Assembly (NCBI GenBank): GCA_017443945.1
Contig: JAFSXS010000012.1
Span: 1-49,195, forward strand
From: Synergistaceae bacterium
GTDB taxonomy: Bacteria > Synergistota > Synergistia > Synergistales > Aminobacteriaceae
Direction: 5' to 3'
Length of the DNA: 49,195 nucleotides
In this document: piece after piece, positions 37,146 to 45,412 of the stretch
Layout: every line of letters starts with the position of its first letter
How positions within the stretch are numbered: the first letter of the stretch is position 1
Position numbers and translations under genes: made by a program
The notes under the pieces: model-generated
What the model saw: the letters and a program-made list of their open reading frames with translations, nothing else
Told to the model about the DNA's origin: nothing
Database searches by the model: none

Positions 37146-37271
37146 ATGTCGCCAAACATTCGAAGAATTTATCTTAGCTTCAAACTGAGATTAGGGCGGT
37201 TGCTTATATCCTTTGGATTTAAGTACAGCTCTGAATCAAATAAGAAGCAGAAGCCATCGCGCTTAAGATAA
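37146..37271 (+). CDS. 41-residue basic small protein, copy 1
   Basis: ATG, 41 codons, TAA. The strongly basic product begins MSPNIRRIYLSFKLRLG and ends with a Ser/Lys-rich tail (SNKKQKPSRLR). A good site (AAAGGAG) sits 9 bases upstream but inside a hairpin. A second gene of exactly the same length with a similar leader lies 228 bases downstream. No known family is recognised. A terminator-like hairpin (37279-37301) follows. Confidence 0.5.
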   Translation: MSPNIRRIYLSFKLRLGRLLISFGFKYSSESNKKQKPSRLR

Positions 37272-37278
37272 TCAGTAA

Positions 37279-37301
37279 GAGTCGGGGAATATCTCCGGCT
37301 C
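37279..37301 (+). terminator. Terminator-like hairpin after small gene 1
   Basis: GAGTCGGGG pairs with CTCCGGCTC (9 bp, two G-U), followed by ATTATTTAT rather than a clean T run. Confidence 0.5.
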
Positions 37302-37446
37302 ATTATTTATATTATACCAGCTGCGAAAAATTTTCATGATAAAATATTTGCACTATATATCAGTAATGAGCATTTAGTACGTCGCTGATTTGTTTTGCTG
37401 GTTTCGATAAAAATTTTGCTGTGAGAGTTCCATTATCATAGCAAAA

Positions 37447-37498
37447 GCCCACCCTTTAGCGACGGATGGGCACTCCCTTAAGAAAGGAGGTAAACTCA
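37447..37498 (+). promoter_or_regulatory. Hairpin leader of the second 41-codon gene
   Basis: GCCCA/TGGGC (37447-37471) with GACGG in the 3' arm, then CTCC/GGAG (37473-37489) over the AAAGGAGG ribosome-binding site. The layout matches hairpins 2 and 3 of the first leader. Confidence 0.6.
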
Positions 37499-37624
37499 AT
37501 GCCTAAAGCTGATAGCAGCAGTATAACCTACCGATTTAGCTTCAGGTTCTGCAGCAAGGTTTTTTCTGTAACATTTACAGTTTGCCGCAGGAAGATTTCT
37601 TCTAAGACAAACAAAAAGAAATAA
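37499..37624 (+). CDS. 41-residue basic small protein, copy 2
   Basis: ATG, 41 codons, TAA, the same length as the gene at 37146. The product is basic (MPKADSSSITYRFSFRF at the start, KTNKKK at the end) with alternating aromatic and polar residues in the middle. AAAGGAGG lies 8 bases upstream inside a hairpin. It resembles copy 1 in charge, length, tail and leader more than in exact residues. A terminator (37635-37668) follows. No family is recognised. Confidence 0.5.
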   Translation: MPKADSSSITYRFSFRFCSKVFSVTFTVCRRKISSKTNKKK

Positions 37625-37634
37625 CCTTATAGTA

Positions 37635-37668
37635 GGGGTGGGAGGACAAATCCTGCCCCGATTTTATT
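37635..37668 (+). terminator. Terminator after small gene 2
   Basis: GGGG(TGGG)AGGA-CAAA-TCCT(G)CCCC forms a two-part stem, followed by GATTTTATTT. Confidence 0.6.
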
Positions 37669-37691
37669 TAACGCTAAAGGAAGTGCGAAAA

Positions 37692-38432
37692 ATGTTAAAA
37701 TCTTTATTAATCGTCTGTTCCTTTGTAAGTATTATACCAGTTCCGCAGAAATTTTTGCCTGAATGGACGAGTCAGAATTTGCGATTTTTTTGCGTAATGC
37801 TGGCTTTGACGGGAATAATAATTTTTTCGCCGTTATGGATGGGATTATATATTTTATTGCGTGAATGCGTAAAATTTTCCGGCCATTTTCGCGGATTAGT
37901 CATGACTCTTGCAACACTTGCATTAACCGGCGGTCTTCACATGGACGGGCTTATGGACACTAGCGACGCAATTTTTTCACACAGAGACAGACAGACACGG
38001 CTAAAAATTTTATCGGACACTCACGCGGGGTCATTTGCTGTAATGGCTTGCGTAAGTGCTTTAATGCTGAAAACTTTTTTATTTGCTGAAATTTTCGAGA
38101 GTGATAATATAAATTTTTATGAGCTTGCATTAATTCCGGCTTGGTCGCGTTTGGGCATGGCTTTATTGCTGAATAATGTAAAATTTGCGAAATCCGGCGG
38201 GCTTGCTGTAATGCTGGGAACGTCAAGAAGTTCACGCGATAATTTTATTTTTGCGGCGGTTTATGTATTTCTTGCAGTAATTGATATTTCATGCGGGGTA
38301 ATTATTTTATTGAGTCTCGTGATATGGCGTAAAGTTTGTATAAAAATTTTCGGCGGCATAACTGGAGATTTGCTCGGCGCATTTGTTGAGGCCAGCGAGA
38401 TAATTTTATTGTTCGTGAAAGTCTTGCAGTGA
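37692..38432 (+). CDS. cobS: Adenosylcobinamide-GDP ribazoletransferase (cobalamin synthase)
   Basis: This 246-residue membrane enzyme joins adenosylcobinamide-GDP and alpha-ribazole in the last steps of cobalamin assembly. The family signature GGLHMDGLMDTSDAIF carries the conserved Asp residues; SIIPVP at the N-terminus, RLKILSDTHAGSFAV, and several hydrophobic helices also fit. The ATG at 37692 has AAAGGAAG upstream; a GTG at 37638 lies within the upstream terminator region. No other cob gene is nearby and no B12 riboswitch box was found. Its last 140 bases have been copied downstream four times. Confidence 0.9.
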   Translation: MLKSLLIVCSFVSIIPVPQKFLPEWTSQNLRFFCVMLALTGIIIFSPLWMGLYILLRECVKFSGHFRGLVMTLATLALTGGLHMDGLMDTSDAIFSHRDRQTRLKILSDTHAGSFAVMACVSALMLKTFLFAEIFESDNINFYELALIPAWSRLGMALLLNNVKFAKSGGLAVMLGTSRSSRDNFIFAAVYVFLAVIDISCGVIILLSLVIWRKVCIKIFGGITGDLLGAFVEASEIILLFVKVLQ

Positions 38433-38881
38433 AGCGGGATAATTATTTTATTGAGTCTCATAATATGGCGTAGAGTCTGCATAAAAATTTTCGGCGGCAT
38501 TCGTTGGGGTCAGCGAGATAATTTTATTGTTCGTTAAAGTCTTGCAATGAAGCGGGGTAATTATTTTATTGAGTCTCGTGATATGACATAGAATCTGCAC
38601 AAAAATTTTCGGCGGCATTCATTGAGGTCAGCGAAATAATTTTATTGTTCGTGAAAGTTTGGCAGTGAAGCGTAATAATTATTTTATTGAGTCTCTTAAT
38701 ATGACATAAAGTCTGCATAAAAATTTTCGGCGCATTTGTTGAAGTCAGCGAAATAATTTTATTGTTCGTGAAAGTTTGGCAGTGAAGCGTAATAATTATT
38801 TTATTGAGTCTCTTAATATGACATAAAGTCTGTATAAAAATTTTCGGCGCATTTGTTGAGGCCAGCGAGATAATTTTATTG
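38433..38881 (+). repeat. Four decaying tandem copies of the cobS 3' end
   Basis: Units at 38433-38550, 38551-38668, 38669-38784 and 38785-38881 (118, 118, 116 and 97 bases) each repeat the cobS tail from GGTAATTATTTTATTGAGTC to CAGTGA. Copies 1 and 2 share a deletion relative to the gene; copies 3 and 4 share other changes; copy 4 is truncated. The stops and unit length leave no reading frame. Confidence 0.9.
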
Positions 38882-39026
38882 GGACAATCCAGTTAAAGCA
38901 AGAAATACAGCATAAATCAAAATTTTTCTCTCTGCAATCTTTAATAAATTCGCAATAATAACGTAACTGACTGAATCTAAGCTATAATTACACAAATTAT
39001 ATTTATATTAGAGAAGGTGTTAAACA
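38882..39026 (+). other. Upstream region of the uridine-kinase-like gene
   Basis: AT-rich gap with TATAAT at 38983-38988 as a likely -10 without a clear -35, and AGAAGGTG as ribosome-binding site just before ATG 39027. Nothing else is seen. Confidence 0.5.
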
Positions 39027-40706
39027 ATGGCATTTACAGTTTGTGTATTAACTGCGGCACTTAAGCGCGATCAATATATAGCAACTTACATAGCAGGAGA
39101 CGCGCCCGTAACTGGTCATGACGTAATGGAAGAAATGATCGCCCGACACGGTATGCCCCAGCGCAGAGTTATAGCTTGGTTCGTAAATAATTACACCCGC
39201 CCTCTTGATTGGGTTATAGATGAAGATGCAACAGTTGAATTTATCATGACAAATTCGCCTACAGGTGTGAGAATATATCAACGTTCATTAGGCTTTGTAT
39301 TAATAATCGCATGTGCAAGAGTTTTAGGCCGCAAAGCAATTCTAAGACATTCATTAGCAGATAGTTTGTACTGGGAATTTGAGGACGGGGCAGTAACTCA
39401 AGCCGACATTGACAAAATAAAATCAGAGATGAACGACATAATCAGGCGCGATGCAGTTATAACGCGTGAAATTCTCACGATAGACAAGGCACGTAGAGTC
39501 TTTCAGAGGCAGGGAGAAACGGAAATTGCAGAATTATTTGTGCGCGCAAATTTAGATCCTGTTGAAGTTTATCGCTGCGGGGAAAATTACGGATATTTTT
39601 GCGGCGGGACAATGGCTCCATCAACAGGAATGCTGCGATTATTTGACATAGTTTTATATGAGCAGGGCATGTTATTAAGGACTCCGACTGTTCAATCACC
39701 CGACGAGATCCCGCCGTTGAAAGCAGATCCTTCAATGGGAAAAATTTTCTTTGATTATGCTCACTGGCTGCAAGTCTTAGATTTAAATTATTTGAACAAA
39801 TTACATCACAGAGTCACAGAAGGGAAAATTCAAGAATTAATCTTAATCGCCGAAGCCTTTCACTCGCAAAAACTCGGCAGCATAGCAGAAGACATCGCCG
39901 CACATCCCGTTAAAGTCGTAACAATTGCGGGGCCTTCAGGATCTGGCAAGACAACATTTTCAGAACGTCTCAAGGTTCAATTAATGGTCTGCGGAAAAAC
40001 GCCCGTGACTCTCCCTCTTGATAATTACTTCAAGGAACGCGAAGACTCACCCAAAGACGAGACCGGAGAATATGATTATGAAAGACTCGACGCGCTAGAT
40101 CTTGATTTACTCGGTGATAATCTTGCAAAAATCTTAGCTGGCGAAGAAGTTATTACACCCGTTTATAATTTCATAACCGGAAGGAAAGAGCCCGGCAAAG
40201 TCATAAAATTAAAACCTTCTGACGTGTTAATCATGGAAGGTATTCACGGCCTGAACGATAAAATTTTAGAGATGCTCCCAGAGTCGAGCCGTTACGGTAT
40301 ATTTGTCTCGCCATTGACTGGAATTTGCATAGACCCTCACAACAGAACGCGCACGAGCGACAATAGATTATTACGGCGCATAATCCGCGATTACAGAACA
40401 AGGGGAAAATCTGCGCAGGTAACTCTTGAAGTTTACCCGAAAGTTATCAGAGGTGCAAAACAATATATTTTCCCGTACAGAAGCCGTGCAAATGCGATAT
40501 TTAATTCTGCTCTGCCATATGAACTCGGAGTCTTGAAGCCCTATGTTGAACCGTTATTGCACACTGTAGACGAGAATTCATCAGTTTTTAGCGAGGCCTT
40601 GAGATTATTAAATATTTTGCGGTTTGTGCCTGCGTTGAATAATGACGGGATCCCAAATAATTCAGTAATTCGCGAATTTATCGGCGGAAGCTGTCTCGAC
40701 GTATGA
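39027..40706 (+). CDS. Two-domain nucleoside kinase (uridine kinase/phosphoribulokinase family)
   Basis: The C-terminal half of this 559-residue protein is a P-loop uridine-kinase-like domain with Walker A GPSGSGKTTF near residue 300, LDNYFKERE, IMEGIHGLND, and RIIRDYRTRG. The N-terminal 280 residues resemble the TGS/threonyl-tRNA-synthetase-like half found in this long form (WFVNNYTRPLDWVI; an HSLADSLYW segment), which occurs in Thermotoga and many anaerobes. The long form is likely to phosphorylate a nucleoside, but its substrate is uncertain. ATG with AGAAGGTG. Confidence 0.88.
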   Translation: MAFTVCVLTAALKRDQYIATYIAGDAPVTGHDVMEEMIARHGMPQRRVIAWFVNNYTRPLDWVIDEDATVEFIMTNSPTGVRIYQRSLGFVLIIACARVLGRKAILRHSLADSLYWEFEDGAVTQADIDKIKSEMNDIIRRDAVITREILTIDKARRVFQRQGETEIAELFVRANLDPVEVYRCGENYGYFCGGTMAPSTGMLRLFDIVLYEQGMLLRTPTVQSPDEIPPLKADPSMGKIFFDYAHWLQVLDLNYLNKLHHRVTEGKIQELILIAEAFHSQKLGSIAEDIAAHPVKVVTIAGPSGSGKTTFSERLKVQLMVCGKTPVTLPLDNYFKEREDSPKDETGEYDYERLDALDLDLLGDNLAKILAGEEVITPVYNFITGRKEPGKVIKLKPSDVLIMEGIHGLNDKILEMLPESSRYGIFVSPLTGICIDPHNRTRTSDNRLLRRIIRDYRTRGKSAQVTLEVYPKVIRGAKQYIFPYRSRANAIFNSALPYELGVLKPYVEPLLHTVDENSSVFSEALRLLNILRFVPALNNDGIPNNSVIREFIGGSCLDV

Positions 40707-40710
40707 GTCA

Positions 40711-40869
40711 AATTTCTTTATCTCTGGTTATATAAATAATTTTTCGACGTTAATATCCGAACTTGTCAGGATTCTTGCTAATGACGGGAATATTTGCTGG
40801 CAGGTCGGAAATTTTGTCGATAATCTGGATTTACGAACAGGCAATCAAGATACGAGTCACAACGTTTGA
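40711..40869 (+). pseudogene. Fragment of a DNA methyltransferase gene
   Basis: In the frame ending at TGA 40867-40869 the sequence reads GYINNFSTLISELVRIL then NDGNICWQVGNFVDN, a motif pattern of adenine/cytosine DNA methyltransferases (R-V/I-L-x-x-x-G-x-I-C-W-Q-V-G-N). There is no start codon with a site, and both neighbouring ends are other genes; it overlaps coaE by 13 bases. It is best read as a remnant, about 50 codons, of a lost restriction-modification gene. Confidence 0.6.
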
Positions 40870-41432
40870 CTCACAAATAAATTTATCTGACTCTCTAGCT
40901 CATCAAGTCCGTAATTATTTGCTATTATATAATCACTCAATGAAATTTTATGACTCTCTGATAATAAAAGATTTTCGCGCCGTGATAGTTCTGACTCACT
41001 CCAGCCGCGATTATTTATGCACCTTTCGAGCCTGACTCTAAAATCTGCGCGGACATAAATAATTTCATCAATCCATGAAGGCCGCCCGACTTCAAATAAT
41101 AACGGAATCTCTAACACGGAAAGTGATAAATTTTTTGCGCGCTCGTGTAATTCTGCCATGACTAACGGGTGTAACATGTCATTACAAAATTTATATTCGC
41201 TCTCATTATTAAAAATGTGCCGTGAAATTTCTGACTTGATAATATTTCCTGACGAGTCAATTATATTTTTTCCCCAGCGTTTGACGGCCAGAGATTTAAT
41301 TTTTTCGCTCGACCACAAATCAGCGACTATTGAATCAGCGTCAAATCTTTCACAGCGCAATTTTTCAGCCAGTAATTTACTAACTGTCGATTTACCAGCT
41401 CCGATACTTCCTGTTACTGCTATAACTGTCAT
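40857..41432 (-). CDS. coaE: Dephospho-CoA kinase
   Basis: This 191-residue kinase catalyses the last step of coenzyme A synthesis. The P-loop GSIGAGKSTVSKLL is near the N-terminus, followed by FDADSIVADLW and the lid/CoA-binding segment HPLVMAELHERA with LEIPLLFE. ATG 41432 (MTVIAVTG) lies inside the end of pcrA (41-base overlap); a longer frame to 41492 is rejected as pure overlap. No strong ribosome-binding site is visible, so it is probably coupled to pcrA translation. Confidence 0.93.
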   Translation of the reverse strand: MTVIAVTGSIGAGKSTVSKLLAEKLRCERFDADSIVADLWSSEKIKSLAVKRWGKNIIDSSGNIIKSEISRHIFNNESEYKFCNDMLHPLVMAELHERAKNLSLSVLEIPLLFEVGRPSWIDEIIYVRADFRVRLERCINNRGWSESELSRRENLLLSESHKISLSDYIIANNYGLDELESQINLFVSQTL

Positions 41433-43404
41433 AATAATTATTTTTCTTGTAAAAAGTTTTTTGTATGGGAGCAGCTTTACCCCTGTCATCAACTTTTTGA
41501 CACGAGTCGGGAATCTCGAACAAGAATCGCGAGAAACCTTTTTGAATTATTCCGCCGTAAAGCCTTCTCGACCTTGCAGCAGTCAAATATAATCTCTCTT
41601 CAGCGCGTGTCATTCCGACATAACATAATCTGCGTTCTTCTTCCATTTCGTCGGCGTTGTCGCGGGCGTGTGAACTCGGAAAAATATCTTCTTCGAGTCC
41701 TACGAGAAAAACAACAGGAAATTCTAACCCTTTTGACGCATGAAGAGTCATTAAATTTATTGCGCTCTCTTGGTCATCATTCTGCGTGTCTGCGTCGGTG
41801 TATAGTGCTGCTTCTGCAAGAGTCTCGCTTAATTTTCCTTCCGGTACGATAGATTTTAACTCTTTGACGTTTTCGAGTCTGTCGCTCCAGTTTTCGGGGT
41901 CATGCTGCTTTAGATATTCGCGATAATTCATATCATCTATTACATAATTTACTGCTGGTCTAATTCCGTCATCGGCAATTTCTAATATTGCGCACATGTG
42001 AGACGCGAAATTTTTTATAGCCTCAAGAAACGCGCCTTTAACGTCCCAAGCACCGCCGAGAACGAGAGACCATATTTTTGACGGATCGTCGCGAAAATCT
42101 TTCTGTGATGAGAGCCACTCTTCAAACTCTGCACGACGCTTCGGCCCCATACCCTTAATTGCGAAATTTGCGGCTCGGTCAAGTGCTGCACGGTCAAAGG
42201 GATTTAACGCGAGCTTCAACAGTGATAAAACGTCGCGCACCTCCATGCGGTCATAAAACGACAAGCCTTTAATGATTCTGTAGGGTATGTGATTCTCTAA
42301 AAATTTTTGCTCGTAAATTCGGCTCATTGCATTTTGTCTGTATAAAATCGCGATGTCATCATAATCGTAATTATAAATTCGCTGTAACCTCTCGACTTCC
42401 TGAACGATAAAATCTGCCTCTTGAAAATCGTTTTGCGCTAAAAGTGTGTAAATTTTTTCGCCGTTACTTCTTGACGTGTGCAAATTTTTCTTGAGTCGCG
42501 CTGTATTGTTGCGTATTAAGGCATTAGACGCGGTTAAAATATTTCCTGTAGATCTATAATTCTCGTCTAATACAATAGTTTTTGCGTTGTTAAAATCGTG
42601 CTCGAAATTAAGAATCATTCGAATCTCTGCGCCTCGCCAGCCGTAAATTGATTGATCGGGATCTCCTACGACATTTACAATACAGTTAGGGCCGGCCAAG
42701 TATCGAATTAATCTGTATTGAGGCAAATTAACATCTTGATATTCATCAACTAGAATCCATTGCAGGCGGTCTTGTTCATAACGTTTAATTTCAGGGACTC
42801 GGCGTAAAATTTCGAGCGGCAAAATCATCAAGTCATCAAAATCTACCGCGTTTAATTCTCTGAGTCTTGTTCTGTATGCCTTAGCGAGCTTAAATGTTGC
42901 CTCGTCAAGTTCAGACTCCTGCGAATGTTCCGACCATAAAATATAATCGCGTGCTATTGCGTCCATTGCCTGAGCCGGTGTTAATTCGCCTTCAGGAAAT
43001 TGCAACTCTTTCATTAACTGCTGCAATAATGACCGTGAGTCGTTCCTGTCAAGGACTGAAAAATTATTTGCGAGTCCTGCAATATCTGACGCTGCGTCCC
43101 TGTGCCTGAATAAGAATCTAACGCCGAAACCGTGAAATGTCCCCGCCTGAACTTTAACGCCCGGAAGAAGTGAATCAATGCGCGATTTCATTTCCCCTGC
43201 TGCTTTGTTCGTGAAGGTTACTGCTAAAATTTTTTCAGGGTCTGCGATATTTTCAGCTGCGAGCCAAGCTATTTTATGAGTCAGGACTCGAGTCTTTCCG
43301 CTTCCTGCACCTGCTAAAACAAGTAAAGGCCCGTCAGTGTAAGTAACTGCTTCCTGCTGTCGTGCTGATAATTGACGTAAAATATTTTCTCCGTTTTCAT
43401 TCAT
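41392..43404 (-). CDS. pcrA: UvrD/PcrA-type ATP-dependent DNA helicase
   Basis: This 670-residue superfamily 1A 3'-5' helicase is for DNA repair and plasmid or rolling-circle processes. Motifs are: [17 protein letters not shown] (Walker A), FDDLMILP, VDEYQDVN (Walker B), GDPDQSIYGWRGA, and LMTLHASKGLEFPVV with ERRLCYVGMTRAEERL near the end. It is slightly shorter than typical PcrA at its C-terminus. The start is ATG 43404. Just upstream, in what was probably the original start region, lies a decayed copy of its own 5' end (43439-43672). Confidence 0.94.
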   Translation of the reverse strand: MNENGENILRQLSARQQEAVTYTDGPLLVLAGAGSGKTRVLTHKIAWLAAENIADPEKILAVTFTNKAAGEMKSRIDSLLPGVKVQAGTFHGFGVRFLFRHRDAASDIAGLANNFSVLDRNDSRSLLQQLMKELQFPEGELTPAQAMDAIARDYILWSEHSQESELDEATFKLAKAYRTRLRELNAVDFDDLMILPLEILRRVPEIKRYEQDRLQWILVDEYQDVNLPQYRLIRYLAGPNCIVNVVGDPDQSIYGWRGAEIRMILNFEHDFNNAKTIVLDENYRSTGNILTASNALIRNNTARLKKNLHTSRSNGEKIYTLLAQNDFQEADFIVQEVERLQRIYNYDYDDIAILYRQNAMSRIYEQKFLENHIPYRIIKGLSFYDRMEVRDVLSLLKLALNPFDRAALDRAANFAIKGMGPKRRAEFEEWLSSQKDFRDDPSKIWSLVLGGAWDVKGAFLEAIKNFASHMCAILEIADDGIRPAVNYVIDDMNYREYLKQHDPENWSDRLENVKELKSIVPEGKLSETLAEAALYTDADTQNDDQESAINLMTLHASKGLEFPVVFLVGLEEDIFPSSHARDNADEMEEERRLCYVGMTRAEERLYLTAARSRRLYGGIIQKGFSRFLFEIPDSCQKVDDRGKAAPIQKTFYKKNNYYDSYSSNRKYRSW

Positions 43405-43438
43405 GATTGTAAAAATTTTTGCCTGCCTCGTATTGTTA

Positions 43439-43672
43439 TTATAGCGAAAATTTACCCGTGAGTCGTCGCCACCCGAACATGAGTCTAACGCCGCGCGATT
43501 TCATTTCTTCTAAAATTTTTTCAGCTGCGAGCCAAGCTATTTTGTGAGTCAAGACTCGAGTCTTTCCGCTTCCTGCACCTGCTAAAACAAGTAAAGGCCC
43601 GTCAGTGTAAGTAACTGCTTCCTGCTGTCGTGCTGATAATTGACGTAAAATATTTTCTCCGTTTTCATTCAT
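43439..43672 (-). pseudogene. Decayed duplicate of the pcrA 5' end
   Basis: The first about 52 codons, from [20 protein letters not shown] to [10 protein letters not shown], are identical in protein to pcrA. The copy then has at least two internal deletions ([15 protein letters not shown]) and stops. It includes part of the upstream leader (AATTTTTATAATCATG). It could still be translated as 77 residues, but it lacks all but the Walker A motif. TATAAT near its end may drive the real pcrA. Confidence 0.9.
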
Positions 43673-44027
43673 GATTATAAAAATTGTTGTCTACTTCTAT
43701 AGCTTCTATACCGAGTTCGAGACCCGATAATAATTTAACATCGCTGCTTCCGCAAGTGGGACAGGTAAAATCTTTGTCTTCGCGGATTCCTATTCTGCCA
43801 CAGGAATAACAGCGCAAAGTTACAGGCAGCATAATAACCGATAAAATTGCGCCTTCTGCGGGAGTGTCCTTTGTGAGACCTGCGAAAATAAACGACATTA
43901 ATTCAGGATTGACGCTCCGCAGGCCTCCGACTCTAGCAATGACTCGGCGTACTTTTTTCCAGCCTTGTTGATTGCATAGGGTCAACACTACATTTTTCAG
44001 CGAATTTGTTAAAGAGTGCTCATACAT
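43665..44027 (-). CDS. HypA-like zinc protein with Tyr in place of the nickel-binding His2
   Basis: This 120-residue protein matches HypA/HybF hydrogenase nickel chaperones: N-terminal [18 protein letters not shown], then [19 protein letters not shown], and a zinc site CYSCGR with CPTCGSSDV. The family's N-terminal Ni ligand is His2 (MHE); here it is MYEHS, so Tyr replaces His2 and the first His is residue 4. The start overlaps the cheR stop by one base (TAATG). No hydrogenase gene is in the window. It may be a diverged chaperone, or a zinc protein with another use. Confidence 0.75.
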   Translation of the reverse strand: MYEHSLTNSLKNVVLTLCNQQGWKKVRRVIARVGGLRSVNPELMSFIFAGLTKDTPAEGAILSVIMLPVTLRCYSCGRIGIREDKDFTCPTCGSSDVKLLSGLELGIEAIEVDNNFYNHE

Positions 44028-44833
44028 TATTTTTTCGTATACAAGAACGGACCGGCCGACTCAAATCCTATTTGCTGATAGCCGTAAATCTGCTCAGTTG
44101 ATCCGACCAAGAAATAACCGCCCGACGCAAGAGCATCAAAAAATTTCTTGTAGAGCTTATCTTTAGTAGCACCGGTGAAATAAATTACTACGTTACGGCA
44201 GAGAATCAAATCAAAATTTGCGCCGAAGGGATCTTCAATCATGTTTAATTTCTTGAATGAGACTCTGCGCTTTATTTCCGGGTTAACGTCGTAAGTAGCT
44301 CCGCCGTCCTTAGTTGTGAAATATTTTGCGAGATATTCTTTAGGGACGTTGAGTAATTGAGACTTGCGGTAATTTGCTTTCTGTGCCGTATTAATTGCGC
44401 CTTGATCTATATCAGCAGCTAAAACGGGATTCATCGTGTCGAGACCGCATACAGCCGACAAAATTGCGAGTGAGTAAGGCTCTTCACCGGTTGCACAACC
44501 TGCGCTCCAGAGTTTGAGACGTTTTGTACCGCGTTTCTTGATTAATTCAGGAATAATTTTATCGCGCAATTTCCACCATTGAGAGTCGTTGCGGAAAAAT
44601 TCAGATACGTTAATTGTCAAGTGGTCAAGAAATTCACGTAATTTTTTCTCGTCGCTGTTGATGATGTCAAAATATTCGTCGTGATTCTTGCATTTCCAGC
44701 GGTTCATTAACTCGTGAGTCCTGCGGTGGATTTGGTCTTTGTACGAGTTTAAATCTATTCCCGTCAGACGCTTAAATTTCATCTTGAACGTTACATAACC
44801 GGGCGTGTTATACTGGGTGCTTTCGTCTGGCAT
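44027..44833 (-). CDS. cheR: CheR-type chemoreceptor methyltransferase
   Basis: This 268-residue protein methylates glutamates on chemoreceptors using SAM. The N-terminal helical domain carries IHRRTHELMNRW. The SAM domain has LWSAGCATGEEPYSLAIL (the GxxxGEEPYS motif), AADIDQGAI, and DLILCRNVVIYF, followed by a C-terminal GGYFLVGSTEQI. It is intact. It follows frr closely on the same strand and overlaps the hypA-like gene, but no other chemotaxis gene is in the window. Confidence 0.93.
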   Translation of the reverse strand: MPDESTQYNTPGYVTFKMKFKRLTGIDLNSYKDQIHRRTHELMNRWKCKNHDEYFDIINSDEKKLREFLDHLTINVSEFFRNDSQWWKLRDKIIPELIKKRGTKRLKLWSAGCATGEEPYSLAILSAVCGLDTMNPVLAADIDQGAINTAQKANYRKSQLLNVPKEYLAKYFTTKDGGATYDVNPEIKRRVSFKKLNMIEDPFGANFDLILCRNVVIYFTGATKDKLYKKFFDALASGGYFLVGSTEQIYGYQQIGFESAGPFLYTKK

Positions 44834-44848
44834 AATTTATAACCTCCT

Positions 44849-45406
44849 TTAATCTTCGAGTACTTCTTTTTCCTTTACCTTGTAGACCTCGTCAATTTTC
44901 TTGATGTACTTGTCCGTAATGTCCTGCACATCTTTAGTCAATTTCTTGAGGTCATCTTCTGTAATTTCTGAGGCCTTCTCCTGTTTCTTGAGGGCTTCTA
45001 TTGTGTCGCGGCGGTAATTTCTGATTACGACTTTAGACTCTTCTGCTTTGCGTGCTAAAATTTTCGTGAGTTCAACGCGCCTAGCCTTTGTCAATTCCGG
45101 GAGGGTCATTCTTATTACAGTGCCGTCGCTTTGAGGGGTCATTCCGATATTTGCTGCTAAAATTGCCTTCTCGATAGCTTTTAGAGTCGACTTGTCGAAC
45201 GGTGCGACCTGAATCGACCTGCTTTCAGGTATAGTAACATTTGCGAGCTGCTTAATCGGTGTAGGGCTGCCGAAATAATCAACTTTTATATCACTCACGA
45301 GTCCCGGGTGCGCGCGGCCTGTCCTGATTGATAAATATTCACTCTGAAGAAAAGCTATAGCCTTATCCATATTTGCGCGGAGTTCTGCAAGTTCATCTAT
45401 TGCCAT
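44849..45406 (-). CDS. frr: Ribosome recycling factor
   Basis: This 185-residue factor splits post-termination ribosomes together with EF-G. Family features are LRTGRAHPGLVSDIKVDYFG-type domain I/II sequence, NVTIPESRSIQVAPFDKS, and RRVELTKILARKAEESKV with VRNYRRD. Length is standard. It starts 6 bases after pyrH, in the conserved order rpsB-tsf-pyrH-frr. Confidence 0.97.
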   Translation of the reverse strand: MAIDELAELRANMDKAIAFLQSEYLSIRTGRAHPGLVSDIKVDYFGSPTPIKQLANVTIPESRSIQVAPFDKSTLKAIEKAILAANIGMTPQSDGTVIRMTLPELTKARRVELTKILARKAEESKVVIRNYRRDTIEALKKQEKASEITEDDLKKLTKDVQDITDKYIKKIDEVYKVKEKEVLED

Positions 45407-45412
45407 CGTAAA

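Noticed and set aside
37005-37691. Cobalamin riboswitch upstream of cobS
   Set aside because: The hairpins there do not contain the B12-box pattern, and they sit in front of the two small genes and their own terminators rather than directly on cobS.
41158-41592. 144-codon plus-strand open frame over coaE and pcrA
   Set aside because: It is antisense to two well-recognised genes.
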